Source: Propionibacterium australiense
Lineage (GTDB): Bacteria > Actinomycetota > Actinomycetes > Propionibacteriales > Propionibacteriaceae
NCBI RefSeq assembly: GCF_003666605.1
Contig: NZ_RCIV01000004.1
Span: 62,001 to 126,000 of the forward strand
Direction: 5' to 3'
Length of the DNA stretch: 64,000 nt
Of the stretch, positions 22,316 through 31,388 are shown piece by piece. Within the stretch, counting starts at the first letter, position 1, and each line of letters opens with the position of its first letter. A program made the translations under genes and the position numbers. The notes below the pieces were generated by a model that was not told where the DNA came from, ran no database searches, and was given only the letters and a program-made list of their open reading frames with translations.

Positions 22316-23824
22316 ATGGACACGCTCGACGACACCGCAGCCAGCCCCGTCCCCAGGGCAGGGGCCCCGCGCACCTACCAGGTGATCACCTACGGCTGCC
22401 AGATGAATGCGCACGACTCCGAACGCATCGCCGGCCTGCTCGAGGACGCCGGCTACGTGCGCGCGCCGGAGCCGGTGCACGGTGAGCTGGCCGAGGCCGA
22501 CGTCGTCGTCTTCAACACCTGCGCCGTCCGCGAGAACGCGGACAACAGGCTCTACGGCAACCTCGGCCACATGGCCCCCATCAAGGCCAGGCGCCCCGGG
22601 ATGCAGATCGCCGTGGGCGGCTGCATGGCCCAGAAGGACCGCGACGTGATCACCGACCGGGCCCCCTGGGTCGATGTCGTCTTCGGCACCAACAACATCG
22701 GCTCCCTGCCGATCCTGCTGGAGCGCTCCCGGATCGAGCGGGCCAGCCAGGTGGAGATCACCGAGGCCCTGCAGACCTTCCCGTCCAATCTGCCGACCCG
22801 TCGCGAGTCCGCGTACTCGGCATGGGTGTCGATCAGCGTCGGCTGCAACAACACGTGCACCTTCTGCATCGTCCCCGCACTGCGCGGCAAGGAGACCGAC
22901 CGCCGCCCCGGCGAGATCCTGGCCGAGATCGAGATGCTCGTCGGCCAGGGCGTCCAGGAGATCACCCTGCTCGGGCAGAACGTGAACTCCTATGGCGTGC
23001 AGTTCGGCGATCGCGCCGCCTTCGCCAAGCTCCTGCGCGCCTGCGGCGACGTCGCGGGACTGGAGCGGGTACGGTTCACCAGCCCGCACCCGGCAGCCTT
23101 CACCGACGACGTCATCGAGGCCATGGCCGCCACGCCGAACGTCATGCACCAGCTGCACATGCCTCTGCAGTCCGGGTCTGACCGGGTGCTCAGGGACATG
23201 CGGCGCTCCTACCGCGCCACGAAGTTCCTGGGCATCCTCGACCGGGTCCGCGCCGCCATGCCCGACGCCGCGATCAGCACCGACATCATCGTCGGCTTCC
23301 CCGGCGAGACCGACGAGGACTTCGAGGCCACCATGGACGTGGTGCGCCGCTCCCGCTTCGCCAACGCCTTCACCTTCCAGTACTCGGTGCGCCCCGGCAC
23401 ACCGGCCGGGGCACGCCCCGACCAGGTGCCCCCACGGATCGTCCAGGAGCGCTACGAGCGCCTCATCGAACTGCAGGAGAAGATCAGCTGGGAGCAGAAC
23501 AGGACCTTCGAGCAACGCACGGTCGAGGTCATGTTCGCCACCGGCGAGGGGCGTAAGGACGACGAGCGCGAGCGCATGTCCGGGCGCGCCCGCGACAACC
23601 GGCTCGTCCACGTCGCCGTACCCGCCGACCCGGCTCAGCGCCCCCGCCCCGGTGACATCGCCGAGGTCGAGATCACCCGCGGCGCCCCCCACTACCTGGT
23701 CGCCGACGCCCCCCTGCGCAATCTGCGGCGCACCCGCGGCGGTGACGCCTGGGCCGCCCGTCACGATCCCGAGGCCACGCCCACCGGCATCGGCCTGGGA
23801 CTGCCGGCCGTGCCACGCGCATGA
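22316..23824 (+). CDS. miaB: tRNA-2-methylthio-N6-dimethylallyladenosine synthase
   Basis: 502-residue radical-SAM methylthiotransferase that adds the 2-methylthio group to i6A37 of tRNAs. N-terminal MTTase domain with [12 protein letters not shown] and [19 protein letters not shown]; radical-SAM cysteines C177, C181, C184 in [22 protein letters not shown] domain near residues 395-465. Partner miaA supplies the i6A substrate and begins inside the last codons (ATGA overlap), so the pair is translationally coupled. Start ATG follows TACCAT by 9 nt, suggesting a very short or absent leader. Confidence 0.96.
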   Translation: MDTLDDTAASPVPRAGAPRTYQVITYGCQMNAHDSERIAGLLEDAGYVRAPEPVHGELAEADVVVFNTCAVRENADNRLYGNLGHMAPIKARRPGMQIAVGGCMAQKDRDVITDRAPWVDVVFGTNNIGSLPILLERSRIERASQVEITEALQTFPSNLPTRRESAYSAWVSISVGCNNTCTFCIVPALRGKETDRRPGEILAEIEMLVGQGVQEITLLGQNVNSYGVQFGDRAAFAKLLRACGDVAGLERVRFTSPHPAAFTDDVIEAMAATPNVMHQLHMPLQSGSDRVLRDMRRSYRATKFLGILDRVRAAMPDAAISTDIIVGFPGETDEDFEATMDVVRRSRFANAFTFQYSVRPGTPAGARPDQVPPRIVQERYERLIELQEKISWEQNRTFEQRTVEVMFATGEGRKDDERERMSGRARDNRLVHVAVPADPAQRPRPGDIAEVEITRGAPHYLVADAPLRNLRRTRGGDAWAARHDPEATPTGIGLGLPAVPRA

Positions 23825-24753
23825 GTACCGTACCGCTGGTCGTCATCATCGGCCCGACCGCTTCGGGCAAGTCAGCCCTGGCCGTCGCCCTGGCCCGCCT
23901 GCTCCTCCAGGAGGGCCGCCCCGCTCAGATCGTCAACGCCGACTCCATGGCCCTCTACCGGGGCATGGACATCGGAACGGCCAAGCCCTCACCGGCTGAA
24001 CGCGGCGGCATCCCCCATCACCTCATCGACGTCCTCGACGTGCGCGAGACGAGCACCGTCGCGGCATTCCAGGCCATGGCCCGCACCCTGATCGCGGAGC
24101 TGCGCGACCAGGGCATCCTGCCGATCCTGGTCGGCGGCTCCAGCCTGTACGCCCGTGCGGTCGTCGACGACTTCGAGTTCCCCGGCACCGACCCCCGGGT
24201 GCGGGCCCGCTGGGAGGCCGAGCTCGAACGGCTCGGCGCGGCAGGCCTGCACGAGGTCCTGGCCGCCACCGCTCCCGAGGCCGCCCGGGCGATCCTGCCG
24301 GGCAACGGCCGGCGCATCGTCAGGGCCCTGGAGGTCATCGAACTGACCGGTCACTACAACCCGCACCTGCCCGAGCCGCGTTATCTGCTCGAGAACGTCC
24401 ACCAGTACGGCCTGGAACTCGACCGCGATCTCATGGACGAACGCATCGCCGCCCGCGTCCACGCCATGTTCGACCAGGGCCTGGTCGAGGAGACCCGGCT
24501 GCTGGCCGACGCCGGCCTGCGCGAGGGCGCCACGGCCAGCCGGGCCCTCGGCTACCGGCAGGTGCTCGACCTTCTCGACGGGCGCATCGACGACGAGCAG
24601 GCGATCGAGTCGACCATCGACGGCACCAGGCGCTTCGCCCGCAAACAGCTCGCCTGGTTCCGCCGCGACCCGCGCATCACATGGCTGCCGGCCACCGAGC
24701 CCGGGCTGGCGCAGAGGATCGCAGCCGAGCTGCGCCACACGGACCGGGGCTGA
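23821..24753 (+). CDS. miaA: tRNA dimethylallyltransferase
   Basis: 310 residues. Transfers the dimethylallyl group from DMAPP to A37 of UNN-reading tRNAs; the product is then modified by MiaB encoded just upstream. P-loop GPTASGKS at residues 11-18, [16 protein letters not shown] (substrate-binding Asp), [20 protein letters not shown] and the C-terminal [16 protein letters not shown] are canonical. ATGA overlap with miaB; 64 nt separate it from dapF. Confidence 0.96.
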   Translation: MSTVPLVVIIGPTASGKSALAVALARLLLQEGRPAQIVNADSMALYRGMDIGTAKPSPAERGGIPHHLIDVLDVRETSTVAAFQAMARTLIAELRDQGILPILVGGSSLYARAVVDDFEFPGTDPRVRARWEAELERLGAAGLHEVLAATAPEAARAILPGNGRRIVRALEVIELTGHYNPHLPEPRYLLENVHQYGLELDRDLMDERIAARVHAMFDQGLVEETRLLADAGLREGATASRALGYRQVLDLLDGRIDDEQAIESTIDGTRRFARKQLAWFRRDPRITWLPATEPGLAQRIAAELRHTDRG

Positions 24754-24817
24754 GGGCTCCCGCGGCGGCCGTTGCGGGGGAGCCGCCGGCCTGGACCGGG
24801 GTGGGAGAATGAGTCAC

Positions 24818-25693
24818 ATGGACACCTGGGGTTTCGCCAAGGGGCACGGCACGCACAACGACTTCGTCCTGCTCAAGGACCGCACCGGCTCCGTCCCGCT
24901 GACCGCCGAGCAGGTGCGCTTCCTGTGCGACCGCCACGGCGGTATCGGCGCTGACGGCGTCATCCGCGCCATCAAGGCCGCTCACGTGCCCGAGTGGGAC
25001 GGGGACGCGGACCTGTGGTTCATGGACTACCGCAACGCCGACGGCTCACTCGCCGAGATGTGCGGCAACGGTCTGCGCGTCTTCGGACGGTTCCTCATGG
25101 AGGAGGGGCTCGCCGACTCCAACGACCTCGTCATCGCCACGCGCGCCGGGCTGCGCGGGGTGCGCGAGCTGCCCGACGGACGCCTGTGCGCGCAGCTGGG
25201 CGCCGTCCGGGTCGGCGCCCAGCCCACCTGGGTGAGCCTCGACGGCGTCCGTCACGAGGCCACTGTCGTGGACGTCGGCAACCCGCACGCCGTCGTCCTG
25301 CTCGACGACGACGTCGACCTGGCGCAGCTGGACCTGACCCGGGCCCCGCAGCTCGACCCGGACGTCTTCCCGTCCGGGGCCAACGTCGAGTTCGTCCACG
25401 CCAACGACGAGCACGACCTGTCGATGCGCGTCCACGAGCGCGGATCCGGCGAGACCCTCTCGTGCGGCACCGGCGTCGCCGCCACCGCCGCAGCCCAGGC
25501 CAGCGCCCACGGCGCACTGGCAGGCCGGTTCACGGTCACCGTGCCCGGCGGCCGGCTCGAGGTGGTCCTCGACGGTGACCGGGCCGAGCTCATCGGTCCG
25601 GCCGTCATCATCGCCCGCGGCGAGGTCCTCGTCCCCGACCGCGCCGATCACCTGGTCACCGCGGGCCCCAGGACCCGGCCGGAGCGGTCATGA
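24818..25693 (+). CDS. dapF: diaminopimelate epimerase
   Basis: 291-residue cofactor-free epimerase converting LL- to meso-diaminopimelate for lysine and peptidoglycan. The two catalytic cysteines are present in EMCGNGLRVFGRF and in TLSCGTGVAATAA; GNPHAVVL and FVHANDEHDLSMRVHERGSGET complete the signature. I start at ATG 24818 (MDTWGFAKGHGT): it fits the family N-terminus and lies 8 nt after a GAGAAT element. ATG 24809, three codons earlier, is the alternative. hflX overlaps its end by 4 nt. Confidence 0.95.
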   Translation: MDTWGFAKGHGTHNDFVLLKDRTGSVPLTAEQVRFLCDRHGGIGADGVIRAIKAAHVPEWDGDADLWFMDYRNADGSLAEMCGNGLRVFGRFLMEEGLADSNDLVIATRAGLRGVRELPDGRLCAQLGAVRVGAQPTWVSLDGVRHEATVVDVGNPHAVVLLDDDVDLAQLDLTRAPQLDPDVFPSGANVEFVHANDEHDLSMRVHERGSGETLSCGTGVAATAAAQASAHGALAGRFTVTVPGGRLEVVLDGDRAELIGPAVIIARGEVLVPDRADHLVTAGPRTRPERS

Positions 25694-27099
25694 CGGGCAG
25701 CGGTCCGTTCCTCCCGGGCGAGAGCGGGTACGACGGCGACCAGCAGGACCTCGCCGACCGCATGGCGCTCACCCGCGTCCCCGGGATGTCCACCGAGCTT
25801 CAGGACGAGAGCGAGGTCGAGTACCGCCGGCTGCGGCTGGAACGGGTCGTCCTCATCAGCGTGTGGACAACCGGGACGGCCGTGGAGGCGCAGAACGCCC
25901 TGGGTGAACTCAAGGCGCTCGCCGAGACCGCCGGCTCCCAGGTGCTCGAGGGCCTCATCCAGCGTCGTTCCCGCCCCGATGCCGCCACCTACCTGGGTTC
26001 GGGCAAGGTCGACGAGCTGCGTGAGATCGTCGTCGCGACCGGCGCCGACACGGTCATCGCCGACGGCGAGCTGAGCCCGGCCCAGCTGCGCAATCTCGAG
26101 GACCGGGTGGGGGTCAAGGTGGTCGACCGTACCGCGCTCATCCTCGACATCTTCGCCCAGCACGCTCGCAGCGTCGAGGGCCGGACCCAGGTCGAGCTGG
26201 CCCAGCTCAGCTATCTCAAGCAGCGCCTGCGCGGCTGGGGCGACTCGCTCTCGCGCCAGGTGGGCGGCCGCGCCGCCTCGGGGCTCGGCATCGGCGGCCG
26301 CGGCCCCGGCGAGACCAAGCTCGAGACCGACCGGCGCCGCATCAACACGCGCATCGCGCTGCTGCGCCGCAAACTGCGCGACATGGACGCCACCCGAGCC
26401 ATCGGCCGTGCGGACCGCCGCCGCAACCGCATACCCTCGGCCGCCATCGTCGGCTACACGAACGCCGGCAAGAGTTCGCTGCTCAACCGGCTGACCGGCG
26501 CCGGCGTGCTCGTCGAGGACGCGCTGTTCGCCACCCTCGACCCGACGACGCGGCGCTGCAGGGCCGCCGACGGGCGCGTCTACACGATGACCGACACCGT
26601 GGGCTTCGTGAGGCATCTGCCGACCGACCTGGTCGAGGCATTCCGTTCCACCCTCGAGGAGTCGGTGCAGGCCGATCTGCTCGTCCACGTCGTCGACGGT
26701 TCCGACCCCGATCCGGAAGGCCAGATCCAGGCCGTCCGAGGGGTCCTCACCGACATCGGCGCGGGGCAGCGGCCCGAACTTCTCGTCGTCAACAAGACCG
26801 ACCTGGCCGACCCGGACGTCCTCGCCCGGCTCCGGGCCGAGTACCCCGATGCCGTCCTGGTCAGCGCGCGCACCGGAGACGGCGTGGAGCAGCTGCGGGC
26901 CGCCGTGGAGTCGCGGTTGCCCGTGCCGCACGAGCGGGTCGACGTGCTCATCCCCTGGGACCGCGGAGACCTCGTCGACCGGGTCCACCGCTTCGGCGAG
27001 ATCGAGTCCGACGAGTATCTCCAGGACGGCACCCGACTCGTCGCCAGGGTGCACGCCGATCTGGCCGCCGAACTCGCCGGATTCGCGCTGCCACGGTGA
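25690..27099 (+). CDS. hflX: ribosome-associated GTPase HflX
   Basis: 469-residue HflX GTPase, which splits stalled or damaged 70S ribosomes under stress. N-terminal HflX domain (about 45-190, including RSRPDAATYLGSGKVDEL), glycine-rich linker LGIGGRGPGETKLETDRRRI, then G domain: G1 GYTNAGKSSL near 257, G3 DTVGFVRHLPTDLVEAFRSTLEE, G4 NKTD, and SARTGDG. Begins within the dapF stop codon (ATGA), so the two are coupled. Normal length with actinobacterial N-terminal extension. Confidence 0.95.
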   Translation: MTGSGPFLPGESGYDGDQQDLADRMALTRVPGMSTELQDESEVEYRRLRLERVVLISVWTTGTAVEAQNALGELKALAETAGSQVLEGLIQRRSRPDAATYLGSGKVDELREIVVATGADTVIADGELSPAQLRNLEDRVGVKVVDRTALILDIFAQHARSVEGRTQVELAQLSYLKQRLRGWGDSLSRQVGGRAASGLGIGGRGPGETKLETDRRRINTRIALLRRKLRDMDATRAIGRADRRRNRIPSAAIVGYTNAGKSSLLNRLTGAGVLVEDALFATLDPTTRRCRAADGRVYTMTDTVGFVRHLPTDLVEAFRSTLEESVQADLLVHVVDGSDPDPEGQIQAVRGVLTDIGAGQRPELLVVNKTDLADPDVLARLRAEYPDAVLVSARTGDGVEQLRAAVESRLPVPHERVDVLIPWDRGDLVDRVHRFGEIESDEYLQDGTRLVARVHADLAAELAGFALPR

Positions 27100-27134
27100 G
27101 CCGCCACCGGTACCGGCCGGGGGCGCGGGCGACA

Positions 27135-27140
27135 TAGGCT
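27135..27140 (+). promoter_or_regulatory. -10 hexamer of a leaderless promoter (dinG-like gene)
   Basis: TAGGCT ends 7 nt before GTG 27147. Another GTG starts directly at 27141 but would be inside the promoter melt region. Confidence 0.55.
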
Positions 27141-27146
27141 GTGCCG

Positions 27147-29180
27147 GTGACCCAGCCTCTGCACGCCCGCGTCCTCGATGCCGCCGTCGCGGCCATCGGG
27201 GGATCGGCGCGCCCGGGGCAGCGGGCGATGGCCGACGCCGTCGCCCGGGCCCTCACCGAGCACACCCAGCTGCTCGTCCAGGCCGGTACCGGCACCGGCA
27301 AGTCGCTCGGTTACCTGGCGCCCGCGCTCGTGCACGCCCAGACCCAGGGCGCCAGGATCGTCGTCGCCACCGCAACCCTTGCCCTGCAGAGCCAGCTGGC
27401 CGGCAAGGACGTGCCCGACGCGGCGCGCGCGGTCGCCGAGGTGACCGGCAGCCGGCCAACGGCCGCCGTCGTCAAGGGACGCGCCAACCACGCCTGCCTC
27501 ATGCGGGCCCGCGGGGGTGCGGCCCCGGGCCAGTCGAGCCTGCTCAGCGCCGAGGACCTGACCGGGGCCGCCCACGGCGCCCGGCGAGGCGCCGAGACCG
27601 AACTGGGGGCCGAGGTCCTCGCCCTGCGCACCTGGGTCGAGGAACAGGCCGCTGAAGGCGGCCTGGCCGACCGGGACGACGCGCCGGCCCACTCCGCGCG
27701 GGCCTGGGCGCAGGTCTCCATCGGCTCCCGCGAGTGCCTCGGGACGCGCTGCCCCTTCCATGACGAGTGTTTCGTCGAGACGGCCCGGGCCAGGGCGCGT
27801 CACGTGGATCTCGTGATCACCAACCATGCCCTGCTGGCCATCGACGCGATGAGCTCCAGCAACGTGCTGGGCGAGTACGACGCCGTCATCGTCGACGAGG
27901 CCCACGAACTCACCGACCGGGTCACCGGGGCCGCCAGCGCCGAACTCGGTCCCCAGCACGTCGAGCGCGTGGCCCGTCGGGGCGCCGACTGGCTCGACGA
28001 CGAGACCGCCCTCGAGCTGCTCGAGACGGCCGATGCCCTGCGCGGGGCACTCGAGGACACCGAACCGGGCAGGCTCACCCCGGCGAGCACGGGCCTCGCC
28101 GAGACGATCGGACGTGTCCGCGACACGGCTCGCCGGGCCGGACGACAACTGGCCCAGAGCGGGTCCAGGTCCCAGCAGGAACCGGAGCGCATCGCCACGT
28201 CCGCGGCCGCCCTGGAGATCTTCGAGACCGCCGAACGGATGGCCGCCCTGTCCGAGGACGACGTCACCTGGGTCAGCGAGCGGGAGCGTTCCGGCCGCTG
28301 GCTCACCGTCGCCCCGCTGTCGGTCGCCGGCCTGCTGCGCGGCGCCGTCCTGGCCCGGGCCACGACCGTGCTGACCAGCGCCACGCTCACCCTCGGCGGC
28401 TCCTTCGAGGCCATGGCGCAGCAGACCGGACTGCGTTCCGCCGAACGCCTCGGCACCGACGAGGTCCCCGGCGACGCCGGTTCCCAGGAGGACCCGGGCG
28501 CCTGGCTGCCCTGGCGGGGCATCGACGTCGGCTCGCCCTTCGACTACGCCAGGCAGGCCATCCTGTACGTCGCCGCGGACCTGGCCCGGCCGGGCCGCGA
28601 AGGAATCGGGGAGGACGCGCTCACCCAGCTCACCGAACTCGTCCGGGCCAGCGGCGGTCACGCGCTGGGGCTGTTCAGCTCCCGGCGCGCCGCGGAGGCC
28701 GCGGCCCGTCACGTACGCCGGGAACTGCCCGGGCTGACGGTCCTGTGCCAGGGCGATGCGCAGCTGCCCGAACTCACCCGCCGTTTCGTTGCCGAACCGG
28801 TGACCAGCCTGTTCGGCACCATGTCGCTGTGGCAGGGCATCGACGCGCCCGGTGACACCTGCCGGCTCGTCGTCATCGACCGCATCCCGTTCCCGCGACC
28901 CGACGATCCGCTCGCCCAGGCCCGCCAGCAGGCCGTCACGAGGGCGGGCGGCAACGGTTTCATGCGGATCGCAGCCTCGCACGCCGCCCTGCGGCTGGCC
29001 CAGGGCGCCGGGCGGCTGATCAGGCGGGCCGACGACAGGGGCGTCGTGGCCGTCCTGGACCCTCGCCTGGTCTCGGCCCGGTACGCCTCGTACCTGCGCA
29101 GCTCGCTGCCGGAGTTCTGGACGACGACGGATCTGGAGCGCACGCTCGGGGCGCTGCGCAGGCTCGCCGGCAGCGGCTGA
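27147..29180 (+). CDS. DinG/XPD-like ATP-dependent DNA helicase
   Basis: 677-residue superfamily 2 helicase of the Rad3/XPD-DinG group. Walker A QAGTGTGKS near residue 50, DEAH box VIVDEAHEL near 250, and four cysteines between them (ACLMRAR, ECLGTRCPFHDECFVE) positioned as the [4Fe-4S] ligands of this family. C-terminal motifs include LFGTMSLWQGIDAPGD and QGAGRLIRRADDRGVV. Unwinds 5'-3' in DNA repair and R-loop removal in studied relatives. No SOS box was seen at its own start. GTG 27147 follows TAGGCT at leaderless spacing. Convergent with lexA, 12 nt apart. Confidence 0.88.
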   Translation: MTQPLHARVLDAAVAAIGGSARPGQRAMADAVARALTEHTQLLVQAGTGTGKSLGYLAPALVHAQTQGARIVVATATLALQSQLAGKDVPDAARAVAEVTGSRPTAAVVKGRANHACLMRARGGAAPGQSSLLSAEDLTGAAHGARRGAETELGAEVLALRTWVEEQAAEGGLADRDDAPAHSARAWAQVSIGSRECLGTRCPFHDECFVETARARARHVDLVITNHALLAIDAMSSSNVLGEYDAVIVDEAHELTDRVTGAASAELGPQHVERVARRGADWLDDETALELLETADALRGALEDTEPGRLTPASTGLAETIGRVRDTARRAGRQLAQSGSRSQQEPERIATSAAALEIFETAERMAALSEDDVTWVSERERSGRWLTVAPLSVAGLLRGAVLARATTVLTSATLTLGGSFEAMAQQTGLRSAERLGTDEVPGDAGSQEDPGAWLPWRGIDVGSPFDYARQAILYVAADLARPGREGIGEDALTQLTELVRASGGHALGLFSSRRAAEAAARHVRRELPGLTVLCQGDAQLPELTRRFVAEPVTSLFGTMSLWQGIDAPGDTCRLVVIDRIPFPRPDDPLAQARQQAVTRAGGNGFMRIAASHAALRLAQGAGRLIRRADDRGVVAVLDPRLVSARYASYLRSSLPEFWTTTDLERTLGALRRLAGSG

Positions 29181-29192
29181 GACGGCGCCGGC

Positions 29193-29993
29193 TCAGAGGC
29201 GGCGCAGCACCGCGACGATCCTGCCGAGGATGGTGGCCTGGTCGCCGTCGATCGGTTCGTAGCCCTCGTTGTGCGGGAGCAGCCGGACGTGGCCGTCGGC
29301 GCGGCGAAACTCCTTGACCGTGGCCTCGTCGTCGATCATGGCGGCGACGAAGTCGCCGTTGTCCGCAGTGGGCTGCTGGCGGACGACGACGTAGTCGCCG
29401 TCGCAGATCGCGGCCTCGACCATCGAGTCGCCGTGCACCTCGAGCAGGAAGACCGTGCCCGAGCCGACCAGATCGCGTGGCAGGGGCATGACCTGCTCGA
29501 CCTGCTCGGTGGCCAGGATCGGTGTCCCCGCCGCGATGGCCCCGACCAGGGGGACGTTGACGGCCTCGGGGAAGGCATCACCCAGGTCGGTGGGGTCGAA
29601 CGCCTCGCCGGACTCGTCGGATCGCGGCAGGACGACTTCGAGAGCCCGGGGGCGTTTCGGGTCGCGGCGCAGGAAGCCCCGTGACTCCAGCACCCTGAGC
29701 TGGTGGGCGACGCTCGAGGGACTGGTCAGGCCGACCGCCTCACCCATCTCGCGGATGCTCGGCGGGTAGCCCCGGACGTCGACGCTGGTGCGGATGTAGT
29801 CGAGGATGAGGCGCTGACGCCGGCTCAGCTGATCCAGATCGGGAGCCGCCGTCCGCTCCTCGCCGGGGGCGATGGAGCGGTTGACCTGGCGCCTGGGGCT
29901 GCTCGCCCTCAACTCCGCGTCGATGCGCTCCTTGCTCGGCCGGCCGGCCTTGCGGGGAGCCCCGGCTGCGGAGGGATGGCGTGGTGTGCCCAT
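29193..29993 (-). CDS. lexA: SOS repressor LexA
   Basis: 266-residue LexA. N-terminal winged HTH (about 60-125: [36 protein letters not shown]), self-cleavage site Ala-Gly in GAIAAGTP, catalytic Ser in HGDSMVEAA and Lys in EATVKEFRR. RecA-stimulated autocleavage derepresses the genes with SOS boxes in this window. About 55 residues precede the HTH, longer than usual, and include RKAGRPSK, which resembles an AT-hook core. This long form is supported by a TAGCAT hexamer ending 7 nt before the ATG (leaderless geometry) with an SOS box just upstream. Confidence 0.96.
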   Translation of the reverse strand: MGTPRHPSAAGAPRKAGRPSKERIDAELRASSPRRQVNRSIAPGEERTAAPDLDQLSRRQRLILDYIRTSVDVRGYPPSIREMGEAVGLTSPSSVAHQLRVLESRGFLRRDPKRPRALEVVLPRSDESGEAFDPTDLGDAFPEAVNVPLVGAIAAGTPILATEQVEQVMPLPRDLVGSGTVFLLEVHGDSMVEAAICDGDYVVVRQQPTADNGDFVAAMIDDEATVKEFRRADGHVRLLPHNEGYEPIDGDQATILGRIVAVLRRL

Positions 29994-29999
29994 GGCCGA

Positions 30000-30005
30000 A
30001 TGCTA
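30000..30005 (-). promoter_or_regulatory. -10 hexamer of leaderless lexA promoter
   Basis: Minus-strand TAGCAT ends 7 nt before the lexA ATG (29993). The SOS box at 30024-30039 then covers the -35 region, an efficient autorepression layout. Confidence 0.6.
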
Positions 30006-30023
30006 CGCCCCGACAGCCCGGAA

Positions 30024-30039
30024 TCAAACGACTGTTCGA
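30024..30039. promoter_or_regulatory. LexA (SOS) operator of lexA
   Basis: TCAAACGACTGTTCGA matches TCGAAC-N4-GTTCGA at 11 of 12 defined positions. About 30-46 nt upstream of the lexA start, consistent with autoregulation. Confidence 0.88.
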
Positions 30040-30144
30040 GTTCGCGTGTCGGTGGGATGACCCGGGTCGTGCGTGACGGGTTCGAGTGGTCCTCGCGGCG
30101 ACCTGAGATTGCTGAGGGTTGCGAGGACCGTGTCGTGCGAGGGA

Positions 30145-30291
30145 TCGAAGGCGGCTTTCCTGGCCGCGGTGGATGAGTGTGACCAGAACGTGCGGACAGC
30201 GGCTCGACGGGCGGGTGCGGGTCCGAACGGTGCCCATGCGTGGGTGTCAGAGGCCCCGGTCCGCTGCCGGCGCCGCATCGCGGCCGGGAAA
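30145..30291 (+). pseudogene. possible relic of a helix-turn-helix/transposase N-terminus
   Basis: In the 475-bp gap between lexA and the next gene, one frame encodes about 49 residues (SKAAFLAAVDECDQNVRTAARRAGAG..AHAWVSEAPVRCRRR) resembling the first helix-turn-helix of transposases or phage small terminases. No start with a ribosome site and no continuation. Could be chance in a GC-rich frame. The rest of 30040-30370 holds nothing recognisable. Confidence 0.25.
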
Positions 30292-30375
30292 TGTCAGTGC
30301 CGGCTGCTTCACTCGTGCTGTCCGGATCTGACCGGCGGGTCTCATTCGGGATGGGGTCCGGGAGCCCTGGACATC

Positions 30376-30417
30376 TCGAACAGATGTACTATTCTGTTGT
30401 CTCGAACAGATGTTCGA
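30376..30417. promoter_or_regulatory. tandem SOS operators: one degenerate, one perfect
   Basis: TCGAACAGATGTTCGA at 30402-30417 is a perfect 12/12 SOS box. The 13-nt string CTCGAACAGATGT also occurs 26 bp upstream (30375-30387), where the second half-site has decayed to GTACTA. A TACTAT hexamer (30387-30392) between them can act as -10. The arrangement puts the downstream membrane-protein gene under LexA. Confidence 0.9.
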
Positions 30418-30468
30418 AGAGTGCTGGGTCTCTCGGGCGGAAGAGTTCACCACTGGCAGGAGGTCGAC

Positions 30469-31017
30469 ATGGATCAGGTCATCAGTGCCGTGCGCGGCGC
30501 TCAGGAGTCCGTCACCATCCCGGCCGGGTCGGGCGTGCGCGGCGCCGTGCACGGTTCGCTCGGCCGTCCGGTGCAACCGGCCGTCCCCGCTCGGCCTCAC
30601 CAGCCCGTTCCGCCCGCGGCCCGTCCTGCTGGCCGGCCCGGGGTCTCGCTGATCCCGATCCGGCTGGAGGGCGGGGCCCGCTCGTGTCGGCTCTGCGGGG
30701 ACGAGGCGTCCCGGGGGCCGGGTCGTGAACCGGTCGATGATGCCGAGCACGTCCAGGTGCTCAGCGCCGAGTTGCTGGCAGCGGCCTGCGCCGCTCCCCG
30801 CCGCGTTCCGGCGGCTCCGCGGGGAACCGGGCGCGTCGTGTCCGCTGGGGCTTGCGGCGGGTGGCGCCTGACCGAGCGCGGTGCCGCCGTCATTGTGACG
30901 TGCTTCGTCGCAGCGGTCGTGCTGGGCCTCGGGGGAGTGGTGCACTCGTTCCTCGCGATCCCCGATGAGCCGGTCGAGGCCGGGTCTGTTGCCGTCCAGG
31001 TGGACCGGGGGCGCTGA
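30469..31017 (+). CDS. SOS-controlled single-pass membrane protein, positional counterpart of DivS/ChiZ/YneA
   Basis: 182 residues. Long N-terminal cytosolic part (1-135), Pro/Ala/Arg-rich, with a CxxC pair (SCRLCGDE near 66-70); one membrane helix at about 142-162 (AAVIVTCFVAAVVLGLGGVVHSFL); short acidic outer tail. Excellent ribosome site AGGAGG. It sits between lexA and nrdR behind a perfect SOS box, exactly where C. glutamicum has divS and M. tuberculosis has Rv2719c (chiZ), SOS-induced cell-division suppressors. Those often carry a LysM domain; here the protein stops where LysM would begin. Role as division inhibitor is inferred from position and regulation, not from sequence similarity. 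Confidence 0.65.
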   Translation: MDQVISAVRGAQESVTIPAGSGVRGAVHGSLGRPVQPAVPARPHQPVPPAARPAGRPGVSLIPIRLEGGARSCRLCGDEASRGPGREPVDDAEHVQVLSAELLAAACAAPRRVPAAPRGTGRVVSAGACGGWRLTERGAAVIVTCFVAAVVLGLGGVVHSFLAIPDEPVEAGSVAVQVDRGR

Positions 31018-31238
31018 CCCGGCTGTGGTGCGACGCGCCGAGACGCGTTCGCGTCGGGCATGATTTCCCGATTCTGTCGCCGCGTCTCCCGGGGGGATTC
31101 CCGCTGTTCGTCTCGTGCGTGCTGACCAGGGGTGCTGCGGTGCTCGCGGGGTGATGGGCGCTCGGCGGCGCCTGTTCCGGTGAGAAGGCCGTCCGGGTCG
31201 GGTGGGCCGCGGGTCTCCGGTGGCCCGGTCAGAGGGTG

Positions 31239-31263
31239 TACGGTGTACCCACATCTAGTAGTT
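31239..31263 (+). promoter_or_regulatory. candidate nrdR promoter with NrdR-box-like site
   Basis: TACGGT (31239-31244) is a plausible -10. Immediately after it, ACCCACATCTAGTAGT (31247-31262) resembles actinobacterial NrdR boxes built around ACATCTAGT. A box at the start of transcription would give dATP-dependent autorepression. Only one box is seen, whereas NrdR sites usually come in pairs. Confidence 0.45.
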
Positions 31264-31276
31264 ACACGTCTGTTGT

Positions 31277-31352
31277 TCGTCCACAGGTTGTGGTTCTTGT
31301 CCACAGGATGCCCACAGGGCTCCACGGGACATCCACAAGGTGGTGTGGACGT
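31277..31352. promoter_or_regulatory. cluster of DnaA-box-like sequences upstream of nrdR
   Basis: TTGTCCACA (31297-31305) equals the actinobacterial DnaA box. One- or two-mismatch relatives lie at TCGTCCACA (31277), ATGCCCACA (31308), ACATCCACA (31329) and, on the other strand, ACGTCCACA (31344-31352). Five such 9-mers in 76 bp is striking. Together with the NrdR-like box this is all I see in the 371-bp gap 31018-31388. Confidence 0.5.
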
Positions 31353-31388
31353 TCACGGGCTGTTCGATCCAGACGAGGGGTTGAAGGC

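Noticed and set aside
21882-22385. 167-codon plus-strand open frame between rny and miaB
   Set aside because: No ribosome site or similarity, contains the hairpin repeats, and runs into miaB in another frame.
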